Shown here in pieces: positions 55,320 through 64,000 of a DNA stretch of 64,000 nt. How positions within the stretch are numbered: the stretch's first letter is position 1; each line of letters begins with the position of its first letter. The position numbers and the translations under genes were made by a program. Source of the DNA: Erwinia endophytica (GTDB lineage: Bacteria > Pseudomonadota > Gammaproteobacteria > Enterobacterales > Enterobacteriaceae); contig NZ_RQVV01000003.1 of assembly GCF_009295515.1 (NCBI RefSeq), positions 242,111 through 306,110 on the forward strand. Direction: 5' to 3'. The notes under the pieces are model-generated. The model was not told the origin of the DNA, did no database searches, and was given only the letters and a program-made list of their open reading frames with translations.

Positions 55320-57176
55320 ATGCGCATCTTGTGGCGAGCGATCGCTGGTTTTTTTAAATGGACATGGCGACTACTGAATTTTGTTCGAGAGTTTATCCTT
55401 AACCTGTTCCTGGTGTTACTGATCCTCGTCTGTATTGGGATCTACTTCCAGTTCAGTAAATCCAACGCACCCGTTGAACCACAAAAAGGCGCATTGATTG
55501 TCGACTTGAGTGGCTCGGTAGTGGATAAGCCTTCGGTCAGTAATAAACTCAACAGGATTGGCCGCCAGTTACTGGGCACCAGCAGCAACCGCCTGAAGGA
55601 AAATTCGCTCTTTGATGTAGTGGATGCCATCCGTCAGGCTAAAGATGATGCCAATATCACCGGTATGGTCCTCGACCTGCGCGATTTCACTGGAGCCGAT
55701 CAGCCTTCCCTGCAGTATATCGGCAAAGCACTGCGTGCATTTCGCGACAGTGGTAAGAAAATTTACGCCACTGGCGACAGCTATAATCAGGCGCAATACT
55801 ACCTTGCCAGTTTCGCCAATAAAATCTATCTCTCCCCACAGGGAACGGTCGATCTGCATGGTTTCGCCACTAACGGGCTTTACTACAAAACCTTGCTGGA
55901 CAAGCTGAAAATTAGCTCGCATGTGTTCCGGGTTGGCACTTATAAATCCGCGGTAGAGCCGTTCCTGCGCGATGATATGTCACCTGCGGCACGAGACGCT
56001 GATAGTCGCTGGATTGGCGAGTTGTGGCAGAATTATCTCAACACCATCGCGGCTAACCGCCAGATTACCCCAGAGCAGGCGTTCCCGGGTGCTCAGGCGA
56101 TACTTGTCGACCTGCAGAAAGTCGGCGGTGATACCGCTCAGTACGCGAAAGAGCATAATCTGGTGGATGAACTGGCTTCCCGCGCCGCGGTGGAGCAACA
56201 GATGAGTAAAATCTTCGGCTGGGATAAAACCGCAAATGATTTCAACGGGACCAGCATCTACGATTATCAAGTGAAGGATAATGATGCCACCGACGGCAAC
56301 ATTGCCGTGATCATGGCCAGCGGCGCGATCATGGACGGCGATGAAACCCCCGGCAGCGTCGGCGGTGATACCACCGCGATGGAAATTCGTCAGGCGCGCC
56401 TGGATCCTAAAATCAAAGCCATTGTGTTTCGCGTCAACAGCCCTGGTGGCAGCGTGACCGCCTCAGAAACAATTCGTGAAGAACTGGCTGCGGCGAAAGA
56501 AGCCGGCAAACCCGTGGTGGTGTCGATGGGAGGTATGGCGGCATCAGGTGGCTACTGGATCTCCACCCCGGCTAACTACATTATCGCCAGTCCAAGTACG
56601 CTGACCGGCTCAATCGGTATCTTCGGCGTGATCAACACCGTTGAGAATACGCTGGACACCATTGGCGTGCATACCGATGGCGTCGCCACCTCCCCACTGG
56701 CTGATGTGGCGACCACCAAGGCCCTGCCGCCGGAAGTTCAACAGATGATGCAATTGAGCATTGAAAATGGCTACAAGAACTTCCTGACCCTTGTTGCTAA
56801 CTCGCGCGGCAAAACACCTGAGCAAATTGATCAAATTGCCCAGGGGCATGTCTGGACCGGTAGCGATGCCAAAGCTAATGGTCTGGTGGATGCGCTTGGT
56901 GACTTCGATGATGCCGTAGCGAAAGCGGCAGCACTGGCAAAACTGTCGCAATGGCAGTTGAACTGGTATCAGGATCAACCGAGCTTTATTGATATGTTGT
57001 TCAGCCAGATAGACGCATCGGCCCGGGCTGCGCTGCCAGATGCGCTGAAAGTGTACTTGCCCGCTCCCATGCTCGACGTCATGGCGGCAATGAAAAACCA
57101 GCCAGGATTGTTTGATAACCTCAATGATCCACAGAATCGCTATGCGATGTGCCTTACCTGTGGACAGGTAAAATAA
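55320..57176 (+). CDS. sppA: Signal peptide peptidase A (protease IV)
   Basis: 618 aa from ATG at 55320 with GGAGA upstream, same as E. coli. N-terminal membrane anchor at about residues 25-47, then two tandem S49 peptidase domains. The catalytic Lys lies in VGTYKSAVEPF near residue 209 and the catalytic Ser in MGGMAASGGYWIS near residue 409. Degrades cleaved signal peptides in the inner membrane. Confidence 0.95.
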   Translation: MRILWRAIAGFFKWTWRLLNFVREFILNLFLVLLILVCIGIYFQFSKSNAPVEPQKGALIVDLSGSVVDKPSVSNKLNRIGRQLLGTSSNRLKENSLFDVVDAIRQAKDDANITGMVLDLRDFTGADQPSLQYIGKALRAFRDSGKKIYATGDSYNQAQYYLASFANKIYLSPQGTVDLHGFATNGLYYKTLLDKLKISSHVFRVGTYKSAVEPFLRDDMSPAARDADSRWIGELWQNYLNTIAANRQITPEQAFPGAQAILVDLQKVGGDTAQYAKEHNLVDELASRAAVEQQMSKIFGWDKTANDFNGTSIYDYQVKDNDATDGNIAVIMASGAIMDGDETPGSVGGDTTAMEIRQARLDPKIKAIVFRVNSPGGSVTASETIREELAAAKEAGKPVVVSMGGMAASGGYWISTPANYIIASPSTLTGSIGIFGVINTVENTLDTIGVHTDGVATSPLADVATTKALPPEVQQMMQLSIENGYKNFLTLVANSRGKTPEQIDQIAQGHVWTGSDAKANGLVDALGDFDDAVAKAAALAKLSQWQLNWYQDQPSFIDMLFSQIDASARAALPDALKVYLPAPMLDVMAAMKNQPGLFDNLNDPQNRYAMCLTCGQVK

Positions 57177-57186
57177 CGTAACACAC

Positions 57187-57213
57187 AGCCCGGCGTCTGG
57201 TCGGGCTGCTTTT
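57187..57213 (+). terminator. sppA terminator
   Basis: AGCCCG / CGGGCT stem (57187-57192, 57202-57207) followed by GCTTTTCC, just beyond the sppA stop. Confidence 0.7.
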
Positions 57214-57270
57214 CCCTGACTTTCCCCTTATACTTCTACTTCCGCTTTTTCGGCTAGTCTGAGTCACTCA

Positions 57271-58290
57271 ATGCATAAAAAATCAATTTACGTCGCCTAT
57301 ACCGGCGGAACCATCGGCATGCAACGTTCCGACCATGGTTATATTCCGGTATCAGGACACCTGCAAACCCAGTTAGCGAACATGCCTGAATTCCATCGAG
57401 CCGAAATGCCGGACTTCACTATCCACGAGTATCAGCCGTTAATCGACTCGTCGGATATGACCCCACAGGACTGGCAATCAATAGCGGATGATATCCGCGC
57501 CAACTACGATCATTACGATGGTTTTGTTATCCTGCACGGTACAGACACCATGGCGTTCACCGCCTCTGCGCTCTCCTTTATGCTGGAGAACCTGGCCAAA
57601 CCGGTCATCGTGACAGGGTCACAAATCCCTCTGGCGGAACTGCGCTCTGACGGGCAGCAAAATTTGCTGAATTCACTGTTCGTTGCCGCTAACTATCCAA
57701 TCAACGAAGTCGCCCTGTTCTTCAACAATACCCTGTATCGCGGCAACCGGACGACCAAGGTCCATGCGGATGGTTTCAACGCTTTCTCCTCACCTAACCT
57801 TGCGCCGCTGCTGGAAGCCGGGATCCATATTCGTCGTCTGAATACCCCGTCAGCCCCCACCGGCCAGGGTGAGTTAACCGTGCATAGCATTACCCCGCAG
57901 CCGATCGGCGTGGTGACACTCTATCCCGGTATCTCGGCGGATGTGGTAAGCAACTTCCTGCGTCAACCGGTCAAGGCCCTGATCCTGCGCTCTTACGGCG
58001 TCGGCAATGCGCCGCAGAACCCGGCGTTCCTCAAAGAATTGCAAGAAGCGTCAACCCGCGGCATCGTCGTGGTTAATCTGACACAATGTATGTCGGGTAA
58101 GGTCAACATGGGCGGTTATGCCACGGGTAACGCGCTTGCCCTGGCCGGCGTGATCAGTGGCTATGATTTAACCGTGGAAGCGGCATTGACCAAGCTGCAC
58201 TTTCTGCTCAGTCAGAATTTGACCCGCGAACAAATACGCCAACAAATGCAGATCAATCTGCGTGGTGAACTGACCCCGGACGATAAGTGA
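57271..58290 (+). CDS. ansA: L-asparaginase I, cytoplasmic
   Basis: 339 aa (E. coli 338). Two catalytic Thr motifs, VAYTGGTIGMQRSD at residues 8-21 and GFVILHGTDTMAFTASALSF near residue 90. Low-affinity cytoplasmic enzyme hydrolysing asparagine to aspartate. Ten bp before pncA, so the two form an operon. Confidence 0.95.
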   Translation: MHKKSIYVAYTGGTIGMQRSDHGYIPVSGHLQTQLANMPEFHRAEMPDFTIHEYQPLIDSSDMTPQDWQSIADDIRANYDHYDGFVILHGTDTMAFTASALSFMLENLAKPVIVTGSQIPLAELRSDGQQNLLNSLFVAANYPINEVALFFNNTLYRGNRTTKVHADGFNAFSSPNLAPLLEAGIHIRRLNTPSAPTGQGELTVHSITPQPIGVVTLYPGISADVVSNFLRQPVKALILRSYGVGNAPQNPAFLKELQEASTRGIVVVNLTQCMSGKVNMGGYATGNALALAGVISGYDLTVEAALTKLHFLLSQNLTREQIRQQMQINLRGELTPDDK

Positions 58291-58300
58291 GAGAGCGATA

Positions 58301-58915
58301 ATGACCCCCCAACAAGCGTTGCTGCTGATTGATTTACAAAATGACTTTTGTCCCGGTGGTGCCCTGGCGGTCCACCAGGGCGATGAGGTTATCGCCATTG
58401 CTAACCCGTACGCTGCCGAGTTTTATCAGCGCGGTCAGCCGGTTATCGCCACGCTGGACTGGCATCCCGCTGACCACGGTAGTTTTGCTTCCAATGCCGG
58501 GCAGACGGCAGGGACTCAGGGAGAACTGGACGGGTTGGCTCAGGTATGGTGGCCCGATCACTGCATCCAGCATAGTACTGGCGCGGAACTTCATCCGGCA
58601 TTGGCGCAACGCTGGATTAGCGATCGGATTTATAAGGGGCAGGATGTGAAGGTGGACAGTTACAGCGCCTTCTTCGATAACGGACACCGTAACCAGACCG
58701 CGCTGGATCAGTTACTCAAAAACCGTGGTATTACCGCGCTGACGGTGATGGGACTGGCAACAGATTACTGCGTGAAATACAGTGTACTGGATGCGCTGGC
58801 GCTGGGATATGCCGTCACTGTCATTTCTGCTGGTTGTCGGGGGGTGAATCTGAAGAACGGGGACAGCGAGCAGGCGCTGGCTGATATGGCCGCTAAAGGC
58901 GCTGTCATTCTGTGA
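58301..58915 (+). CDS. pncA: Nicotinamidase
   Basis: 204 aa. Isochorismatase-like fold with the catalytic Asp in LLIDLQNDFCPGGAL (residues 7-21), metal-binding DWHPADHGSF, and the nucleophilic Cys in VMGLATDYCVKYSVLDAL near residue 155. Converts nicotinamide to nicotinate in NAD salvage. Co-transcribed with ansA. Confidence 0.94.
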   Translation: MTPQQALLLIDLQNDFCPGGALAVHQGDEVIAIANPYAAEFYQRGQPVIATLDWHPADHGSFASNAGQTAGTQGELDGLAQVWWPDHCIQHSTGAELHPALAQRWISDRIYKGQDVKVDSYSAFFDNGHRNQTALDQLLKNRGITALTVMGLATDYCVKYSVLDALALGYAVTVISAGCRGVNLKNGDSEQALADMAAKGAVIL

Positions 58916-58974
58916 TCTCTGCCGTTCCTGACCCTTGCGGGTATCCTTGCCCCTCACGCAATAAACCGGAATAC

Positions 58975-58995
58975 GGGGCCACTCCGGCCCTTTTT
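58975..58995 (+). terminator. pncA terminator
   Basis: GGGCC-ACTCC-GGCCC stem-loop followed by TTTTT (58991-58995), 60 bp after the pncA stop. Confidence 0.8.
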
Positions 58996-59020
58996 AGCGT
59001 CCATTATTCCTGGAGGAATT

Positions 59021-59299
59021 TTACTGTAGCCGGAGATGAGTGACGTTGTCATCCGCAATACCGAACTCTTCCTTCAGTTGCTTTTTACTTTTCATTACCA
59101 ACTCGCCTCCCTTCCCTACACTCATGTGCTGAGGCTGCTCATTATGACGCGCCTGCCAGAGCATCACCAGTTGCAGGCTATTTTCCTTCTGTTCGGCGGT
59201 CAGCGCCACACCGTCCGCCCATTTACCGGTTTCGACCGCAGTAACCAGACGCTGGTATATTTCCGGCGTCATGGCGGCTATCATGTGATCCAGTTCCAT
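59021..59299 (-). CDS. yeaC: YeaC, DUF1315 family protein
   Basis: 92 aa from ATG at 59299, chosen since E. coli YeaC begins MNLDNFINSLTPE and this begins MELDHMIAAMTPE; a GTG at 59305 is in frame. VETGKWADGVALTAEQKENS and LVMLWQARHNEQPQHMSV match the family. Function unknown. It starts six bases after the msrB stop codon and is probably translated with it. Confidence 0.9.
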   Translation of the reverse strand: MELDHMIAAMTPEIYQRLVTAVETGKWADGVALTAEQKENSLQLVMLWQARHNEQPQHMSVGKGGELVMKSKKQLKEEFGIADDNVTHLRLQ

Positions 59300-59304
59300 C
59301 GCCA

Positions 59305-59715
59305 CTACCCTTTAATATTATTGCCATCATTGTCGGTGAAACTTAACGAGGCGGAGTTAACACAGTAGCGCTCACCGGTTGGCTGCGGACCATCAGGAAA
59401 CACGTGCCCAAGATGGGCATCGCAGTTGCTGCAACGGATTTCGAGCCGCTGCATTCCGTGTGAATTATCTTCAATATATTTTATAGCGTCATCTTGCCAG
59501 GGTTGGTAAAAGCTTGGCCAGCCACAGCCAGAATCGTATTTGCTGGTTGAAAGAAACAGCGGCGCATTACACACCAGGCAGTGATAAATCCCGTCCTCTT
59601 TGTTATGCAGCAGTTTGCCGGAGAAAGGCGGTTCGGTGCCACGATGTTGCGTCACATAGCGCTGCATTTCGTTTAGCGCGGTTTCTGAGATTTGATGCTT
59701 AAGGTCATTAGCCAT
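59305..59715 (-). CDS. msrB: Peptide methionine-(R)-S-oxide reductase
   Basis: 136 aa (E. coli 137). Zinc-binding Cys pairs in [10 protein letters not shown] and [20 protein letters not shown], and the catalytic Cys in [13 protein letters not shown]. Repairs R-methionine sulfoxide in proteins. Divergent from gapA across a 339-bp gap. Confidence 0.95.
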   Translation of the reverse strand: MANDLKHQISETALNEMQRYVTQHRGTEPPFSGKLLHNKEDGIYHCLVCNAPLFLSTSKYDSGCGWPSFYQPWQDDAIKYIEDNSHGMQRLEIRCSNCDAHLGHVFPDGPQPTGERYCVNSASLSFTDNDGNNIKG

Positions 59716-61050
<1,335 letters not shown>

Positions 61051-61070
61051 GCGCCGTGAACTGACTCTGA

Positions 61071-61097
61071 GGGCGACGACTGGTCGCCCTTTTTTTT
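61071..61097 (+). terminator. gapA terminator
   Basis: GGGCGAC-GACTG-GTCGCCC followed by eight T residues, 20 bp after the gapA stop. Confidence 0.92.
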
Positions 61098-61117
61098 CGC
61101 TAAAGGAAAGTTTTCTG

Positions 61118-61996
61118 ATGAACGAAAAAATTTTTTCACTTCCACTGGTCAACCCAATAACGCCTTATCTTTCGCAACGTAACATCGGCGACCTGCCGGT
61201 GCTGGTGATTGTCCATCCCAATGTCCGGGCCGCCGTCGCGTTGCAGGGTGCCCATCTGCTCGCCTGGCAGCCCCGTGGTGAAAAACCGGTCATCTGGTTG
61301 AGTGAGAAAACAGCCTGGCGGACAGGCAAGGCAATTCGCGGCGGCGTCCCCATCTGCTGGCCGTGGTTTGGGCCAGCGGGCCAGCCTGCGCATGGTTTTG
61401 CCCGTAGTCTGCCGTGGACCCTTTCCGCACATGATGAAAATGCACAAAGCGTGGCGTTGACGCTGAAGCTGGAAAGCAATGAACAAACCCAAAAACTGTG
61501 GCCCCATGACTTTACCCTGTTCGCCCACTTCCGCTTTAGCGACCGCTGTGAGATTGAGCTGGAGGCCCACGGAGATTATGAAGCCACTGCCGCCCTGCAC
61601 AGCTACTTCTGTGTTGAAGATATCACTGGCGTGGAAGTCAGCGGACTGGGCAACCGCTACATTGATAAAGTGAATAACGGGGTTATCGCTACCTCAGATG
61701 CTGGCCGACAAACTTATCCACAGCGTATTGATCGCATTTATACCCAGCCGGAAGCCTGCTCGGTCATTACCGATAAGGCCGGAAATCGGACGCTGGAAGT
61801 TTATCATCAGCATAATAGTGACGTTGTCACGTGGAATCCCGGCGCAGAATTGTCATGCAGCATGGATGATATGGCCGATGATGGTTACAAAACGATGGTT
61901 TGCGTTGAAACTGCGTGCATTTCCACACCGATGAAAAGTGTCAGCGGCAGCCCCTCACGCCTGGCGACCACAATTCAGATCGGTAAAAGAGCCTGA
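61118..61996 (+). CDS. yeaD: Glucose-6-phosphate 1-epimerase-like protein YeaD
   Basis: 292 aa from ATG at 61118, behind AAGGAAAG. Aldose-1-epimerase fold: AVALQGAHLLAWQPRGEKPV, GGVPICWPWFGPAGQPAHGF (conserved His) and a late MVCVETACISTP (E. coli family pattern). Interconverts anomers of hexose 6-phosphates. Located immediately downstream of gapA as usual. Confidence 0.94.
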   Translation: MNEKIFSLPLVNPITPYLSQRNIGDLPVLVIVHPNVRAAVALQGAHLLAWQPRGEKPVIWLSEKTAWRTGKAIRGGVPICWPWFGPAGQPAHGFARSLPWTLSAHDENAQSVALTLKLESNEQTQKLWPHDFTLFAHFRFSDRCEIELEAHGDYEATAALHSYFCVEDITGVEVSGLGNRYIDKVNNGVIATSDAGRQTYPQRIDRIYTQPEACSVITDKAGNRTLEVYHQHNSDVVTWNPGAELSCSMDDMADDGYKTMVCVETACISTPMKSVSGSPSRLATTIQIGKRA

Positions 61997-62146
61997 TACC
62001 TGCAGGCGGCGGGAGACCGGAGATCGGGCCCCCGCATTGCGTCCGCCCCCGATGCCGTGGGCAGACCGTTCCATGCGCTGTCGTTATCACCTTTTCCTCT
62101 CGCGGGTGTATCCTGCAGGCACGATCTTTTCTGTGAAGGTCGTGTC

Positions 62147-62998
62147 TCAAACTACATCCAGCGGCATTTTACTTTCAGGCGGTGGGAAAGCCTGGTTGAT
62201 CAGCACCAGATCTTCCGCGTTTAGCACAACCTCCAGCGCTGCCGCATTTTCCGCCACATGCTGTACGGAACTGGCTTTCGGGATGGCAATGACCCCGTCC
62301 TTGCGAATAACCCACGCCAACAATAACTGCGCGACACTGATGCTCTTTTGTTGTGCAATCTGTTGCAGGAGCGGATGCGTCATCAGTTCACGCCTTAACC
62401 TGCCGCCCTGAGCCAGCGGACAATAAGCCATCACCGGGATCTGCCACTGCTGACAAGCCGGGATAAGATCATATTCGATCCCGCGCGAGGCCAGGTGATA
62501 AAGCACCTGATTAGCAGCACAGGCGTGACCGCCTTCTTCAGCCAACAATTCCGCCATGTCATCTCGGTCGAAGTTCGAGACCCCCCAACGCAGAATTTTC
62601 CCAGATTGTTGCAACGATTCCATGGCCGTGATGGTCTCTTCCAGCGGTACATTGCCACGCCAGTGCAAGAGATACAGGTCGAGGTAATCGGTCTTAAGGC
62701 GGCGCAAGCTACGTTCGCAAGCCGCCATCGCATCCACCGAACCCGCATTCCAGGGATAGACTTTAGAGACCAGCCAGGCTCGGTCTCTACGCCCTTGCAG
62801 TGCTTCGCCGACCACTTCTTCCGCGCCTCCCTCGGCATACATTTCAGCGGTATCAATCAGCGTCAGTCCCTGATCGAGCCCAAACTGCAATGCGGCCACC
62901 TCCTGTCGGCGCTGACTGGCGTTTTCTCCCATGTACCAGGTCCCCTGGCCAATCGCCGGTAATACACTGTCGCCACTCAATCTCACCGATTTCACCAT
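62147..62998 (-). CDS. yeaE: Aldo-keto reductase YeaE (methylglyoxal reductase)
   Basis: 283 aa from ATG at 62998 with AGGAGG upstream. AKR signatures LTLIDTAEMYAEGGAEEVVG (catalytic Asp and Tyr), LVSKVYPWN (Lys), YLLHWRGNVPLEE (His) and VIAIPKASSVQHVAENAAAL (NADPH binding). Reduces methylglyoxal and related aldehydes. Downstream of mipA behind a terminator. Confidence 0.93.
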   Translation of the reverse strand: MVKSVRLSGDSVLPAIGQGTWYMGENASQRRQEVAALQFGLDQGLTLIDTAEMYAEGGAEEVVGEALQGRRDRAWLVSKVYPWNAGSVDAMAACERSLRRLKTDYLDLYLLHWRGNVPLEETITAMESLQQSGKILRWGVSNFDRDDMAELLAEEGGHACAANQVLYHLASRGIEYDLIPACQQWQIPVMAYCPLAQGGRLRRELMTHPLLQQIAQQKSISVAQLLLAWVIRKDGVIAIPKASSVQHVAENAAALEVVLNAEDLVLINQAFPPPESKMPLDVV

Positions 62999-63041
62999 TG
63001 AGTCCTCCTGCACCATTTCAGGTCGCCACTATTATGCAAAA

Positions 63042-63062
63042 GGGCGCAAAGCGCCCTTTTTT
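63042..63062 (-). terminator. mipA terminator
   Basis: GGGCGC-AAA-GCGCCC palindrome with A/T tails on both sides; on the minus strand it follows the mipA stop and ends CCCTTTTGC. It separates mipA from yeaE. Confidence 0.85.
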
Positions 63063-63083
63063 GGTGCATTAAGCCGTGTTTAA

Positions 63084-63833
63084 TTAAAAAGTGTAGCTGA
63101 GCCCGGTCCAGACGGAGGCCTGTGAGCTCTTGCTTACCATCGGGCTGTCTTTCACTTCGCTACTCAGACGGGTGTAACGTCCCCCCACCGTTGCATTCCA
63201 GCTCCGGTTAATAGCCCAGTTCGCCGTCAGTTCCAAATACGGGTTCCAGCTATCACCGGCCTTATAGTGTTCAAGTCCACTACGGCGTGATTCCGCATAC
63301 GATACACCATAATAATAGTCGTTCTGATTTGAACTATTGTACTGGACACCAATCCCCGGTATCAGGCTGAAAGCCCCCTGCTGAAAACGGTAAAGGTAGG
63401 CCATATCCCCCAGGAAACCATCGCTGTTATCCAGCATGTCGCCAGCAATCATCGTACGCACAATCCCCCACTCAGCGACATGCCGATATGCCAGACCGCC
63501 CATCATAGTCATGCGTCGGTTATCTAACTGTTTCAGCTGTCTGTTGTTCGTGTCGCCCCGTTTAAAATTCTGCGACGAACCTAAAATCGTCAGTGAAAGC
63601 TGGTTTGCAGGGTCTTTCCACAGATAATATCCCCCCTGCAGACCGTGGATGTAAAAGCTATCGCCGTCATAATTAATATTTGGGAATGGCAGGTAGTGAT
63701 CATCTCCGCCTTTATAGGGACTTTGACTGTAGATAACCGCCGCCCCCACACCTAAAGGTGCAGCCTGCGCAACAACAGAAGAACACCCCACAGAAAAAAG
63801 TACAGCAAGCGCGCTAACTTTGAAATAGTTCAC
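63084..63833 (-). CDS. mipA: MltA-interacting protein, outer-membrane barrel
   Basis: 249 aa (E. coli 248). Signal peptide MNYFKVSALAVLFSVGCSSV...AQA, then alternating amphipathic beta-strands ending in the aromatic residue pattern SVWTGLSYTF typical of outer-membrane proteins. Scaffold linking MltA and PBP1B in peptidoglycan synthesis. The last 167 bp of the window, upstream of it, hold no recognised gene. Confidence 0.93.
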   Translation of the reverse strand: MNYFKVSALAVLFSVGCSSVVAQAAPLGVGAAVIYSQSPYKGGDDHYLPFPNINYDGDSFYIHGLQGGYYLWKDPANQLSLTILGSSQNFKRGDTNNRQLKQLDNRRMTMMGGLAYRHVAEWGIVRTMIAGDMLDNSDGFLGDMAYLYRFQQGAFSLIPGIGVQYNSSNQNDYYYGVSYAESRRSGLEHYKAGDSWNPYLELTANWAINRSWNATVGGRYTRLSSEVKDSPMVSKSSQASVWTGLSYTF

Positions 63834-64000
63834 AATTATTCACCCCAATAGATATAACAATTAACGCGGGCATTCTAACCGCCTGAGCCACTTTTGGTTA
63901 AGCATTAACACGGGCTTGATCTTGACCCACCATCTCCAGACCGCTTTTGTATCTTAAGTTAACGATGCCCGCTGGCGTCGGTATTCCCTCGGAGAGCGAG

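Noticed and set aside
61819..61831. Third GTGAC-N3-GTCAC match
   Set aside because: It lies inside the yeaD coding region and lacks the conserved flank of the two intergenic copies.

Overview
The window is about 64 kb of chromosome from a member of the Enterobacterales. The right-hand half carries a gene order well known from enteric bacteria (clsA-yciU-oppFDCBA-ychE-adhE-tdk-hns...galU-rssB-rssA-ychJ-purU-tRNA-Tyr-xthA-topB-ydjA-sppA-ansA-pncA-yeaC-msrB-gapA-yeaD-yeaE-mipA), and protein lengths match the E. coli family members almost residue for residue. The left-hand third is accessory: sugar-acid oxidation genes of the kind found in Pantoea, Tatumella, Erwinia and related plant- or fruit-associated enterics. 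I cannot name the genus from sequence reading alone. No complete insertion sequence, prophage or CRISPR array was seen.

Left accessory block (1-27.5 kb). 1-3189 is a minus-strand three-subunit gluconate 2-dehydrogenase operon (Tat-exported small subunit, GMC flavoprotein, multihaem cytochrome c running off the left edge) with a divergent LacI-type regulator. 4.6-9.4 kb is a patchwork: a luciferase-like oxidoreductase, a LysR remnant, a GNAT acetyltransferase, an ornithine cyclodeaminase-family reductase, then a small island with a HigB/HigA-type toxin-antitoxin pair, a short stretch resembling ColE1-plasmid DNA and the broken 3' end of an oligopeptide ABC ATPase. 9.45-17.8 kb is a four-carbon sugar-acid (tetronate) catabolic locus: otnI, otnK and an Asp/Glu-racemase-like gene leftward; an FMN 2-hydroxyacid oxidase and a signal-less binding protein rightward; a LacI regulator; an MFS importer and otnC. 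Near-identical operators (GAAAGCGCTTAC and variants) lie in both promoter regions, with a CRP-like site in one. 17.85-23.5 kb continues on the same strand with an exported lactonase, an exported cupin and a second three-subunit FAD/GMC dehydrogenase (cytochrome c, Tat small subunit, flavoprotein). The PQQ glucose dehydrogenase gcd faces it, followed by an orphan AT-rich glycosyltransferase.

Together Gcd, the lactonase and the two GMC-cytochrome complexes could oxidise glucose in the periplasm to gluconate and onward to keto-acids, passing electrons to the quinone pool. The tetronate genes would import a four-carbon acid and convert it to dihydroxyacetone phosphate. The notable gap is the usual NAD-dependent tetronate dehydrogenase (LtnD/DenD): the flavin 2-hydroxyacid oxidase sits where it would be expected, which suggests a variant pathway.

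Core block (27.6-64 kb). Succinate-semialdehyde dehydrogenase and its LysR regulator, the small gene yciY, cardiolipin synthase, the Opp oligopeptide importer with a long AT-rich upstream region holding an NtrC-like palindrome, adhE, thymidine kinase, H-NS, UDP-sugar genes (ugd and a UDP-glucuronate 4-epimerase between hns and galU), the RssB/RssA RpoS-turnover pair, purU, one tRNA-Tyr with a stringent-type promoter, xthA, topB, NAD/asparagine salvage genes, methionine sulfoxide repair, gapA and mipA. Everything here looks intact and ordinary. Coordinates rest on reading the sequence; no database search was possible.
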